From Ehretia macrophylla (Eukaryota > Streptophyta > Magnoliopsida > Boraginales > Ehretiaceae), in the NCBI GenBank assembly GCA_037974665.1, contig CM075766.1:51778569-51842568 (forward strand): DNA of 64,000 nucleotides, in the 5' to 3' direction. A program made the translations under genes and the position numbers. This document shows, piece after piece, positions 47,932-59,960 of this stretch (position 1 is the stretch's first letter; every line of letters begins with the position of its first letter). The notes beneath the pieces were generated by a model. It saw only the letters and a list, made by a program, of their open reading frames with translations. It searched no databases and was not told the DNA's origin.

Positions 47932-50209
47932 CGTAATACCAGAGCCCGGAATGTGAATTTTCTTGTTTATTATTTTGAAAATTATATTTCCTTAAATTCT
48001 TTGTGAATTAATTGTTACTTTCTCGCTGTCGCAACGTGCATTGCATTTAAGGAACGATAGTTATAGAACGGTTTCTAGTCCTTAGCAAATAGTGAAACTA
48101 TTATTTAGATTACTTAAATTTTATATTTTAATTGTTGCTAGCTGAAAATTTATTTGGTATTAGTTATTGAGCTTGAAAATGCACAAAAATAGAGCCTTTG
48201 ACCAAGTTTTAAGTTGTTTGACTTGGACCTTTGACCCTTTGACCATTTAACACTAAAATAAGCATTAACTAAGCAAAAAAAAAAAAAAAAACAGCAGCTG
48301 GACAGAGGGAGAAGGCCGAGAGCTTTGAGAGAGAAAAAAAAACCTTTCAACCTTTCAATCGTTCAATCTTAGCGTGAGCTCATGCGGGGTGATGTCCGAG
48401 GCAACTAGCGTTGTTTTCCTAGCGACTAGGAGTACCTGAGGTGAGAGAATCTTGCTATTTGCGCATTTAAATGTTTAGTGTATCAACTTTGCAATTTTTA
48501 GATTTTATCCGTAGATTGTTGTTTAAAGCATTTTGATGCTTCTAGAATGTTCCTTATCTATTGTAGAACGTATATTTATGGCTTTTTCACATTTTCTACG
48601 GTTAAATGTTGTGATTGCAAATTAAATTGTCAATTGAATAGTGTTTTGTGAATAGTAAAACCTTGAAATAATAAAGTTGCCCAGTTATGCTGTCCGTTGA
48701 TGTTGGATTGTGCTAGGTGTGCTAGAATGCCTAAATGTGTGTTTTGTTTGGGTTGCGTAGTGAGAAAAACGGGAATTAAGCTTTGTTGAAAGTCGGGGTC
48801 GTTTAGGTTGACTTTAGCATTTTCTCGTTTTGCGTGTTGGCATTGCTTCAGGAAGCCATGGAAGCACTTTTGGTGCGATTATGGTGTTGGTTAGGTGTTT
48901 GGTTGTTATAGTTGTAGTTCACACGAGAAAGGGGGAAATCGGGGCTTTGCGCGAGTTCTAGGGTAAAGTAAGGTTTCGGGGTCTTTAGACGTGGCATATG
49001 GTGACCTAGGAGGGTTCGCGAAGTCGGTTTCCAGGACTCGTGGCTCGTTTGGAAATGGTAGCGTTTTGATAGTTGGGGCCGAGTTGTGTTTTTGTGTGTT
49101 TTCTTGACTTTGTGCCTATAGAATGCTTAGGGTTACTTGAAATACTTGTTTGAGTTGTTTAGGGTTGAAATGCTTATCAATTGCTGCTATTGCGTGCGAG
49201 AATAACCTACTTTGTTATTCTTTCACGTGTGGCTTTATCGCTTGTTTATCGCCTTGTATCGACTCTTGCATTGCATAGTGTCTCGCGTGTGAGTGATGGG
49301 CCTCTCTAGGTAGCCTCAGGTTTCCAGTGTTGGTTGCTCTAGCTCCGTTGCTAATCCCTTTCTCGCTTGGGTTGCCTCCCAGGGAGATTTGGGTCGTAGG
49401 TTGATGGATACTTCTGGGGTATTCCAAACTGGTGTTATAAGGTGGTTTGGGCCGGCGCGTCGTCATCGAATTTGTGTTTGAAAGTTGCTCGTGAAAAGAG
49501 TATCGTATCCTTTGAATGAGTGTTTGCAGCTTTAAATACTTGCCTTGCTTTATTGTTGGCTTTGGTTGTATCTCTATATGATTTGTATGTATTGCTTGAC
49601 TAATTGCATTGCATACTCCTCTCATCTCCGTCCTTGAGACCAATTGCCCTCGCTAAGCAATAGTTTTTGCTCATTCTTCTCTATACTATATTTTTACAGG
49701 AGTAGTTGAAGCAGACCCTCTTGAGGTAATTGAGGAGGAGGAACAGGTGGAGGTGTTCCCGTGATTGCAATTCTCTGCTTTGCTAGTGGTTGGTTACCAG
49801 ATTTTGTGCGAGCCTTGCATGATATGTATATTTCTTGGATGTTGTTTAATTTTGAGGCTTGTAGCCTTGTATGTATTTTCTAGTTGAGGCCTCTACGGTC
49901 TTATGTTGTATAAGTTGAAAGAATGTAAAGTTTTAAACTTATACTCTTGTGACTAGTAAGGAAATGCATGCTAATGGAATTGATTAGAGGCATAAATACT
50001 TGTGTAGTATGCATATCATTTTTGGTTTGGAAAGTTGGTTAATAAGAAATGCATATTTTAAAGAAAGTTGGCTTGTTTTGATTATTTTATGGCTTTCGCA
50101 AGTATTATATTGATTTTAGGGTTTTCGGATCGTCCGCGGTACAAAGAAGACTCCGTCCGTGTGTCGGGTCCGGGCTTGGCCTTATGCGGGGTCAGGTCGG
50201 GGCGTGACA
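47932..50209 (+). repeat. Shared middle LTR of tandem array
   Basis: It is about 2278 bp, preceded by a polypurine tract (47919-47931) and followed by a primer-binding site (50218-50229). It is therefore 3' LTR of unit 1 and 5' LTR of unit 2 at once. Its first base is changed (CGTAATACC). TTGAC motifs are at 48197-48244. Confidence 0.95.
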
Positions 50210-50217
50210 TCTTTAGG

Positions 50218-50229
50218 TGGTATCAGAGC
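50218..50229 (+). other. Primer-binding site (initiator Met tRNA)
   Basis: TGGTATCAGAGC lies nine bases after the shared LTR. Confidence 0.9.
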
Positions 50230-50520
50230 ATGATAGTCTTGCATGAGCCGGGATATGATTCTCGGTCTGTGGGGTAAAGGTCGAAAATGCTAAAGTGTTT
50301 ATGTATGATTGCTAAGTAAAAAGAAATGTTCTGGCATGACTATGTGAACTTGGAATGTTTATGTGTCTAAGTGAAATAGTTTGGCAAGTTAAACTTGTCT
50401 TATGTGAATTGTGTGATAGAATATTGGATTGTTATTGACTTGAGTGTTATATAATCTTATGTGCTATATTTCTGTCTATAAACTGCTTTTAAATGTTGCC
50501 AGCTATTGTGAATTGCTACT

Positions 50521-51730
50521 ATGCCGCCACGTCGTGGTACTCAAGGTATAGGATCAGATGAAGAGGCAGCAGAACAGGGTCAGCAGTCGTTGCATGAGCA
50601 GTTTATGGCTACCATGACTACTGCAGTAGACCGGATCACACAGGTACTACATGAGCATAGGCAAGACAGGAATAATCCCCAGGGAAATCAAGCTAATCCT
50701 GGTGGACAGGGGGACAGAGTTTAGAATAATCAGCTAGAGAAATTTCTGAGGCATGAGCCGGGAAAGTTGTTCGGGGAGCCGGATGATGAGGCGGCCGAGA
50801 GATGGATTAATCGTGTTGAGAAAATTTTCACCGCTTTGAGGTACACTGATGAGGCAAGAATAGATTATGCATCATTTTTATTTGAGGGTGATGCAGAGTA
50901 GTGGTGGAATACTGTCAGATTGAGGTGGGATTGTGAGGATGTTCCACATTTATGGGATGATTTTGTGAGTGAGTTTCGGGACAAATATATTCCCGAGATG
51001 GCTATGGAAAGGCGGGAGGATTAGTTTGTGGCCCTGAAGAAGGGAAACATGACTGTTGCATAGTACGAGGCTAGGTTTGTTAGCCTGTCGAGGTATATGC
51101 CCGAGTTGGTACGGCCGGCTAGGAGGATGATACATAGGTTTGTCCGTGGGCTGAGAATGGACATTCAGTTGCATTTGACTGGGCAGACCTACACTACTTT
51201 TCTTGAGGCATTTCAGGCAGCCTCGAAGTTTGAGAAACGGAAGGCTGAGATGATAGCTGAGAGCAGTCAGCCGAGTAAGAAGCAGTATTTGGGCCAGAGC
51301 AGCCAGAGTCAGCTGAGGTAGTATCAGACTTCTGCACAGGTTCCTCAGCAGCGTCCGTATCAGCCACAGCAGCAGATTCAGGCTAGGCCAGCTGTGACTA
51401 GACCCCAGCAGGGAGGTACAGTTCCTACCCCTGCCAGAGCCCCAGCACCTACGGGAAACACTGCGGTTAGGCAAAATCAGCAGTGTAATTATTTTAATCG
51501 ATCGGGCCATATTGAGGCTAACTGTTGGAGGAAGAGTAGTAAATGTACGGTTGTGGCAGTGATGATCACAGGGTGAGAGATTGCCCTAAGTATAATAATG
51601 TTCAGGGCTGTGGTGGAGGCCAAGGTGTTCAAAATAGGGCTGCAGGTGCACGTCCAGCACAGAGAGTTCAGGCTAGGGTCTTTGCACTAGATGCGGAGGA
51701 GCTTCCCGATACTACAGCTATTGTGGAAGG
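50521..51730 (+). pseudogene. Decayed gag region, array unit 2
   Basis: The likely start is ATG at 50521 (MPPRRGTQGIGSDEEAAEQG). Capsid core, Q-rich linker (PQQQIQARPAVTRPQQGG) and CCHC knuckle region are in the same order as in unit 1. It is broken in a few places. Confidence 0.85.
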
Positions 51731-54700
51731 TACCTTTCTTCTCAACACTCAGCCAGTTAAAGTTTTGATTGATCCCGGAGCTACACATTCGTTTATAACT
51801 CCTGCATGTGCACGATCTGTGAATGTTTGCATTGATAAATTGCCTCATAAAGTTGAAGTTAGTACTCCTTTGGGTGCAAAATTTGTTACTGAGTCTATTT
51901 GCAAATCTTATGATATATGCATTGAGAACCGTACATTTCCTGCTGATTTAATTATATTGCCATTCCGTGACTTTAAAATCATTTTGGGAATGGACTGGTT
52001 GGGAAAGTATTATGCTCAGTTGGATTGTGGAACAAAGGTCGTTTATCTTAAGGTTCCTGACCTACCGGTACTAGAGATTGTTGGGAACTGCAGGGCTGCC
52101 CGAATTCCACTTTTATCAGCGATCAAGACTTCTAAGTTGTTGAATAGGGGTTGTGAAGCTTACTTAGCCTATTTGATCAATCAGCCTACTGATAAGTTGA
52201 GTTTGAATGTGGTTCCGATTGTTAGAGACTTCCCTGGTGTATTTCTTGAGGAATTACTGGGTTTACCACCGGATAGGGAGATTGAGTTCGTGATTGATCT
52301 TGTGCCAGGCACTGCGCCAATTTCTAGGAGTCCTTATAGAATGGCATCGGCTGAACTTCAGGAGTTAAAAATTCAGCTTCAGAACTTGCTTGAGAAAGGG
52401 TTTATACAACCTAGTTCTTCGCCGTGGGGCGCACCTGTGTTGTTTGTGAGAAAGAAAGACGGCACGCTACCATTATGCATTGATTACAGGGGACTTAATC
52501 AAGTCATGATTAAGAATAAATACCCCTTGCCGTTGATTGAAGAATTGTTTGACCAGTTGCAGGGTGCGAGTGTTTACTCCAAATTTGACTTGAGGCAAGG
52601 TTACTATCAACTTAGGATTCGGAGTGATGATGTACCAAAGACGGCATTCAGGACTAGATATGGCCACTATGAGTTTATTGTTTTGCCGTTTGGTTTGACT
52701 AATGCACCAGCCGCATTCATGGACTTGATGCAGAGGGTTTTTCAACCTTACCTTGATCAGTTTGTCGTGATCTTTATTGACGACATTTTAGTGTATTCGA
52801 AGAATGAGGCTGAACATGAGCAACACATGAAGATTGTGATACAGACCTTGCAGGAAAACAAGCTTTTTGCTAAATTCAGCAAGTGCGAGTTCTGGTTGAA
52901 TCAGATATCTTTTCTAGGCCATATCAATTCAGATCGAGGAATTTCAGTGGACCCAGCTAAGATTGAAGTTGTTTCTTCATGGAAGAGACCTGAGACGGTG
53001 GAAGAGATTCGGAGTTTTCTTGGATTGGCAGGTTACTACCGGCGATTTGTCAAAGACTTTTCCAAAATTTCTGGACCTTTGAGCTAGTTGACTCGGAAGA
53101 AAGTTGCTTACAACTGGGATGCTAAGTGTGAATCCAGTTTCCAAGAATTGAAGAAGAGACTAACTACAGCTCCTATACTAGCTTTACCTGAGGGAATAGA
53201 GAACTTCGTTGTCTACAGTGATGCATCTAAAGAAAGTTTGGGCTGTGTTTTAATGCAGAATGGTAAGGTGATTGCTTATGCTTCCAGGAAGTTGAAACTT
53301 TATGAAGTCAATTACCCTACACATGATCTAAAGTTAGCTGCAGTTGTGTTTGCTTTGAAGAAGTGGCGTCATTACTTGTGGGGTTGCAGATTTGAAATAT
53401 TTACTGACCACAAGAGTCTCAAGTATTTGTTTTCACAGAAGGATCTGAATATGAGGCAGCGAAGATGGCTAGAGCTATTGGGTGGTTATAACTATGCTAT
53501 TAACTACGTGCCAGGTAAGGCAAATGTTCTTGCTGATGCTTTGAGCCGGAAGACAACTGTTGCAAACTTGATTATCAAGGATTGGGAGACTTTGGAAGAA
53601 ATTTGTTCATGAAAACCAGAAGCTACTGAGGTAGGGATTCGATTTGCTAGTTTACAGATTCAGTCAGGGTTGCTAGCACAAATTAGAGAGGCTCAGAAGA
53701 CTGATCCTCACATCTTGAAGATCCAAGAAAAAGCTAAAGGGGGAGAGTCGGAGTTTAAATTACATGCAGATGGCATCTTCAGATTCAGGGACAGGATGTG
53801 TGTTCCTGGTGATCCGACTTTGAAGAATGAGATCCTATTCGAGGCACATAATTCGAGGTATACGATTCACCCGGGCAGTACTAAAATGTATAGGGATTTG
53901 AAGCAACACTTCTGGTGGAACAATATGAAGAGGGAGATTGCTGGGTATGTATCCAGATGTTTGACTTGTCAGAGGGTTAAGGTTGAGCATCAGAGGCCAG
54001 CCGGACTTCTACAGCCGTTGTCGATTCCGCAATGGAAGTGGGTACATATAACAATGGACCTTGTGACCGATCTTCCTAGATCTCCGAGAGGATGTGATTC
54101 TGTTTGGGTTGTTGTGGACCGCTTGACTAAAGTTACACATTTTATTTCTATGAACAAACAGGATAGCCTTGATAAGCTAGCTAAAATTTATGTTGCTAAT
54201 ATTGTGAGATTGCATGGTGTGCCACAGAGTATAGTGTCAGATAGGGATCCCAGATTCAGATCTCGTTTTTGGCAGAAGTTGCAAGAGGCCATGGGAACTA
54301 AGTTGAGCTTCAGTACTGCATATCATCCGCAAACTGATGGCCAGTCTGAGAGAACCATCAGGATCTTGGAAGACATGCTTCGGGCATGTGTGCTAGACTT
54401 TGGGAAGAATTGGGAGAAGTTTTTGCCTTTAGTGGAGTTCGCCTACAACAATAGTTATCAATTTACTATCGGTATGGCTCCCTACGAGGCGTTGTATGGT
54501 CGGAAATGCAGATCCCCGTTATATTGGGAGGAGGTTGGAGAGATGAGAACAGTTGATCCGACTGTGTTACCTGAGATGATTAAGATAGTAGATAATGTTC
54601 ACCTTATTCGCCAGTGTATGCTTACAGCTCAGAGTTGTCAGAAGAGTTATGCAAATAAACACCGTCGGGATCTTGAGTTTGATTTGGGAGATTGGGTGTT

Positions 54701-55136
54701 TCTTAAGATTTCTCCATGGAAGGGATTGATTCGGCACGGTAAGAGCGGGAAGCTTAGTCCCAGGTATGTGGGTCCGTATGAGATCACCGAAAAGGTAGGT
54801 CCTTTGGCTTATCGGTTAGCTTTGCCTCCGAGCTTGTCGAGACTGCACGATTTGTTCCACGTGTCTATGTTGAAGAAATATCATCTAGACCCTTCACATG
54901 TACTTGAACCAGAGCCTTTGCAGATTGAAGAGAAGTTGTCTTATGAAGAGAAACCGATTCGAATTGTGGATCGAAAAATTCAGGAGCTTCGCAGGAAGAG
55001 TATTCTATTAGTAAAGGTTCTGTGGAATTATCATGGGTTTGAGGAAGCAACTTGGGAAAGAGAGGACCAGGTTCGGGATCAGTATCCAGAGTTGTTTGTT
55101 GACCAGGTAGGAATTGCGTGGGCGCAATTGTTTTAA
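51730..55136 (+). pseudogene. Decayed pol region, array unit 2
   Basis: Protease ([14 protein letters not shown]) lies at about 51765-52000. RT is at about 52350-53080, with [20 protein letters not shown] and [10 protein letters not shown]. RNase H is at about 53210-53560. Integrase is at about 53860-54560, and the GPY/F and chromodomain-like segments run to about 55090. It is better kept than unit 1, with only a few interruptions visible, but still broken. Confidence 0.88.
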
Positions 55137-55147
55137 GGGGGAAAGGA
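55134..55147 (+). other. Polypurine tract
   Basis: AAGGGGGAAAGGA-type purine run immediately before the third LTR of the array. Confidence 0.75.
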
Positions 55148-56921
55148 TGTAATACCCGAGCCCGGAATGTGAATTTTCTTGTTTATTATTTTGAAAATTA
55201 TATTTCCTTAAATTCTTTGTGAATTAATTGTTACTTTCTCGCTGTCGCAACGTGCATTGCATTTAAGGAACGATAGCTAGAGAACGGTTTCTAGTCCTCA
55301 GCAAATAGTGAAACTAGTATTTAGATGACTTAAATTTTATATTTTAATTGTTGCTAGTTGAAAATTTATGTGGTATTAGTTATTGAGCTTGAAAATGCAC
55401 AAAAATAGAGCCTTTGACCAAGTTTTAAGTTGTTTGACTTGGACCTTTGACCCTTTGACCATTTAACACTTAAATAAGCATTTAACTAAGCAAAATAAAA
55501 AAAAAACAGCAGCTGGACAGAGGGAGAAGGCCGAGAGCTTTGAGAGAAAAAAAAACCTTTCAACCTTTCAATCGTTCAATCTTCGCGTGAGCTCGTGCGG
55601 GGTGATTTCCGAGGCAACTAGCGTTGTTTACCTAGCGACTAGGAGTACCTGAGGTGAGGGAATCATGCTATTTGCGCATTTAAATGTTTAGTGTATCAAC
55701 TTTGCAATTTTTATATTTTATCCGTAAATTGTTGTTTAAAGCGTTTTGATGCTTCTAGAATGTTCCGTAGCTATTGTAGAACGTATATTTATAGCTTTTT
55801 CACATTTTCTACGGTTAAATGTTGTGATTGCAAATTAAATTGTCAATTGAATAGTGTTTTATGAATAGTAAAACCTTGAAACGATAAAGTTGCTCCATTA
55901 TACTGTCCGTTGATGTAGGATTGTGCTAGGTGTGCTAGAATGCCTAAATGTGTGGTTTGTTTGGGTTGCGTAGTGAGAAAAACGGGAATTAAGCCTTGTT
56001 GAAAGTCGGGGTCGTTTAGGTCGACTTTAGCGTTTTCTCGTTTTACGTGTTGGCATTGCTTTGGGATGCCATGGAAGCACTTTTGGTGCGATTATGGTGT
56101 TGGTTGGGTGTTTGGTTATTATAGTTGTAGTTCAAACGAGAAAGGGGGAAATCGGGGCTTTGCGCGAGTTCTAGGGTAAAGTAAGGTTTCGGGGTCTTTA
56201 GACGTGCCTTATGGTGACCTAGGAGGGTTAGCGAAGTCGGTTTCCAGAACTCGTGGCTCGTTTGGAAATGGTAGCGTTTTGATAGTTGGGGCCGAGTTGT
56301 GTTTTTGTGTGTTTTCTTGACTTTGTGCCTATAGAATGCTTAGGGTTACTTGAAATACTTGTTTGAGTTGTTTAGGGTTGAAATGCTTATCAATTGCTGC
56401 TATTGCGTGCGAGAATAACCTACTTTGTTATTATTTCACGTGTTGCTTTATCGCTTGTTTATCGCCTTGTATCGAGTCTTGCATTGCATAGTGTCTCGCG
56501 AGTCAGTGATGGGCCTCTTTTGGTAGCCTCGGGTTGCCAGTGTTGGTTGCTCTAGCTCCGCTGCTATTCCCTTTCTCGCTTAGGTTGCCTCCCAGGGAGA
56601 TTTGGGTCGTAGGTTGATGGATACTTCCGGGGTATTCCAAACTGGTGTTATAAGGTGGTTTGGGTCAGCGCGTCGTCATCGAATTTGTGTTTGAAAGTTG
56701 CTCGTGAAAAGAGTATCGTATCCTTTGAATGAGTGTTTGCAGCTTTAAATACTTGCCTTGCTTTATTGTTGGCTTTGGTTGTATCTCTATATGATTTGTA
56801 TGTATTGCTTGACTAATTGCATTGCATACTCCTCTCATCTCCGTCCTTGAGACCAATTGCCCTCGCTGAGCAATAGTTTTTGCTCATTCCTCTCTATACT
56901 ATATTTTTACAGGAGTAGTTG
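55148..56921 (+). repeat. Third LTR of tandem array (left part; interrupted by nested element)
   Basis: It begins TGTAATACCCGAGCCCGG and matches the other family-1 LTRs up to GGAGTAGTTG, about 1774 of about 2275 bp. There the next element starts abruptly. TTGAC motifs are at 55412-55460 and the hairpin at 56867-56886. The rest of the LTR should lie beyond the right edge of the window. Confidence 0.92.
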
Positions 56922-59209
56922 TGTAATACCCGAGCCCGGAATATGAATTTTCTTTGTTTATTATTTTGAAAATTATATTTCCTTAAAATCTTTGTGAATT
57001 AATTGTTACATTCTCGCCGACGCAACGTGCATTGCATTTAAGGAGCGATAGCTAGATAACGATTTCCAGTCCTCAGCAAATAGTGAAACTAGTATTTAGA
57101 CGACTTAAATTTTATATTTTAAATATTGCTAGCTTTATTTGAACTTACCATAGCTGAAACGGCTTTAAAACGCGCGAAATAGGGGCTTTGACCAAGTTTT
57201 AAGTGGTTTGACCTTTGACCTTTGACCTTTGACCATTTGACACCTTATAAGCTAAAATAATAGGTAAAATAAAAAAAAAACAGCAGCAAATAGAGAGTGC
57301 AGGCCGTGAGCTTTGAGGGAGAAAAAAAAAAAGATTTCAACTTCCAATCTTTCATTCTTCGCGAGAGCTCGTGCGGGGTGATTACCGAGGCAACCAACGT
57401 TGTTTTCCTAGCGACTAGGAGTACCTAAGGTGAGGGAAGCATGTTATTTGCGCATTTATACGTTGTGTTAGTTAACTTTATCAGTTTTTAGATTTATCCG
57501 TAGATCGTTATTTAAAGCGAATTGATGCTTCTAAAATGTTCCTTAGCATTGGTAGAACATGTATTTATGGCTTTGTAACATTTTCTGCGGTTAAATGTTG
57601 TGATTGCAACTTGAATTGTGATATAAATAGTACTTTATGAATAGTAAAACCTTGAAACGTTGAAATTGCGCTGTTATGCTTTCTGTTGATGTAGAAACGT
57701 GCTAGGTATGCTAGAATGCTAAAATGTGTGGTTTGTTTGGGTTGCGTAGTGAAAAAAATGAGAATTAAGCCTTTGGGAAAGTCGGGGTCGTTTAGGTCGA
57801 CTTTGGCGTTTTCTCGTTGTGCGGGGTGGCATTGCTTCGGGAAGGCATGGGGGCACTTGTGGTGCGAATATGGCGTTGGTTGGGTGTTTGGTTGTTGTAG
57901 TTATAGTTCAAACGAGAAAGGGGGAAATTGGGGCTTTGCGCGAGTTCTAGGGTGAAGTAAGGTTTCGGGGTCTTTAGACGTGCCTTACGGTGACCTAGGA
58001 GGGTTGGCGAAGTCGGTTTCCAGAACCCGTGGCTCGTTTGGAAATGATAGCATTTTGACAGTTGGGGCCGATTTGTGTTTTTGTGTGTTTACTTGTCTTT
58101 ATGCTTATAGAATGCTTAGAATTACTTGAATTACTTGTTTGAGTTGTTTTGGATTGAATTGCTTATCAAATTGCTGCTATCGCGTGCGAGAGTAACCTAC
58201 TTTGTTATTCTCCCACGTGTGGTTTCTCGCTTGTTTATTGCTTGTTTATTGTCTTGTATCGAGTCTTGCATGGCATAGTGTCTCGCACGTGAGTGCTGGG
58301 CCTCTCTGGGTAGCCTTGGGCTGCCAGTGTTGGCTGCTCTAGCTCCGTTGCTATTCCCTTTCTCGCTTGGGTTGCCTCCCAGGGAGATTTGGGTCGTAGG
58401 ATTGATGGATACTTCCGGGGTATTCCAAACTGGTGTTATAAGGTTGTTTTGGGCCGGCGCGTCGTCATCGAATTCGTGTTTGAAAGTGGTTCGTGAAAAG
58501 AGTATCGTATCCTTTGATTGAGTGTTTGCAGCTTTAAATACTTGCCTTGCTTAATTGATGGCTTTGGTTGTATCTTTATATGATTTGTATGTATTGCGTG
58601 GTATTGCATTGCATATTTCTCTCATCTCCGTCCTTGAGACCAATTGCCCTCGCTGAGCAATAGTTTTTGCTCATTCCTCTCTATACTATGTTTTTACAAG
58701 AGTAGTTGAGGTAGACCCTCTCGAGGTAATTGAGGAAGAGGAGCAGGTGGAGGTGTTTCCGTGATAGCACTTACGTGCTTTGCTGGTGGTTGGTTATCAG
58801 TTTTGTGCACACCTTGATGTTATGTATATTGCGTGAAGGAAGCTTAATTTTGAGGCTTGTAGCCTTGTATGTATTTTCCTATTTTGAGACCTTTAATGGT
58901 CTTATGTTGTAATGAATTAAAGTTGTAATGTTGTAACTTGTAACTGATGATTAGTGAAGAAATGCATGCTAATGGCTAATGGTTTAGTGGCATAAGTACT
59001 TGTGTAGTATGCATGGCATTTTTGGTTTGGAAAGTTGGTTAGTAAGAGAATGCAAATTTTAAAGAAAGTTAGCTTGTTTTGATCATTTTATAGCTTTCGC
59101 AAGTATTATATTGTTTTTAGGGTTTTGGATCGTCCGCGGTACAGAGGAGACTCCGTCCGTGTGTCGGGTCCGGGCTTGGCCTTTTGCGGGGTCGGGTCGG
59201 GGCGTGACA
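56922..59209 (+). repeat. 5' LTR of youngest element
   Basis: It runs from TGTAATACCCGAGCCCGG to GGGGCGTGACA. The TTGAC cluster at 57186-57241 is expanded into four consecutive CTTTGAC-type units; the hairpin is at 58654-58673. Confidence 0.95.
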
Positions 59210-59217
59210 TCTTTAGG

Positions 59218-59229
59218 TGGTATCAGAGC
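59218..59229 (+). other. Primer-binding site (initiator Met tRNA)
   Basis: TGGTATCAGAGC lies nine bases after the LTR end. Confidence 0.9.
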
Positions 59230-59521
59230 ATGATAGTCTTGCATGAGCCGGGATATGATTCTCGGTCTGTGGGGTAAAGGTCTGAAATGTTAAAGTGTTT
59301 ATGAATGATTGCTAAGTGAAAAGAAAATGTTCTAGCATGATTTTGTGAACTTGGAATGTTTATGTGTTTAAGTGAAATAGTTTGGCAAGTTAAACTTGTC
59401 TTATGTGAATTGTGTGATAGAATATTGGATTGTTTTTGACTTGGGTGTGATTTAATTTTATGTGTTATATTTCTGTCTATAAACTGGTTTTAAATGCTGC
59501 CAGCTATTGTGAGTTGCTACT

Positions 59522-59960
59522 ATGCGGCCACGTCGTGGTACTCAAGGTATAGGATCAGATGAAGAGGCAGCAGAACAGGGTCCTCAGCAGCGTCCGTATC
59601 AGCCACAGCAGCAGATTCAGGCTAGACCAGCTGTGACCAGACCTCAGCAGGGAGGTACAGTTCCTACCCCTGCCAGAGCCCCAGCACCTACAGGAAACAC
59701 TGCGGTTAGGCAAAATCAGCAGTTTTGATTATTGTAATCGACCAGGGCATATTGAGGCTAACTGCTGGAGGAAGAGTGGGAAGTGTACGGGATGTGGCAG
59801 TGATGAGCATAGGGTGAAGGATTGCCCTAAATTTAATAATGTTCAGGGCCGTGGTGGAGGCCGAGGTGTTCAGAATAGGGCTGCAGGTGCACGACCAGCA
59901 TAGAGAGTTCAGGCTAGGGTCTTTGCACTGGATGCAGAGGAGCTGCCCGATAATACAGCT
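59522..59960 (+). pseudogene. Gag remnant of youngest element
   Basis: It starts at ATG 59522 with the usual MRPRRGTQGIGSDEEAAEQG. It passes directly into the Q/P-rich linker and CCHC region that in sister copies lies near the gag end. The capsid-type core is not present, so this copy is a shortened fossil. Confidence 0.82.

Larger units (their letters stand above)
40724..56921 (+). mobile_element. Tandem family-1 array: LTR - gag/pol - LTR - gag/pol - LTR
   Basis: Two internal regions of about 4.93 kb each are separated by a single shared LTR and bounded by LTRs. Every junction has the correct polypurine tract before and primer site after. This is the classic product of unequal or ectopic LTR-LTR recombination between two related copies. 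The two gag-pol regions are close relatives but carry different private changes. Each is broken, the first in roughly ten places and the second in somewhat fewer. The three LTRs differ by around 2-3% by eye, suggesting about a million years. The last LTR is interrupted at 56921 by the next element. Confidence 0.9.
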
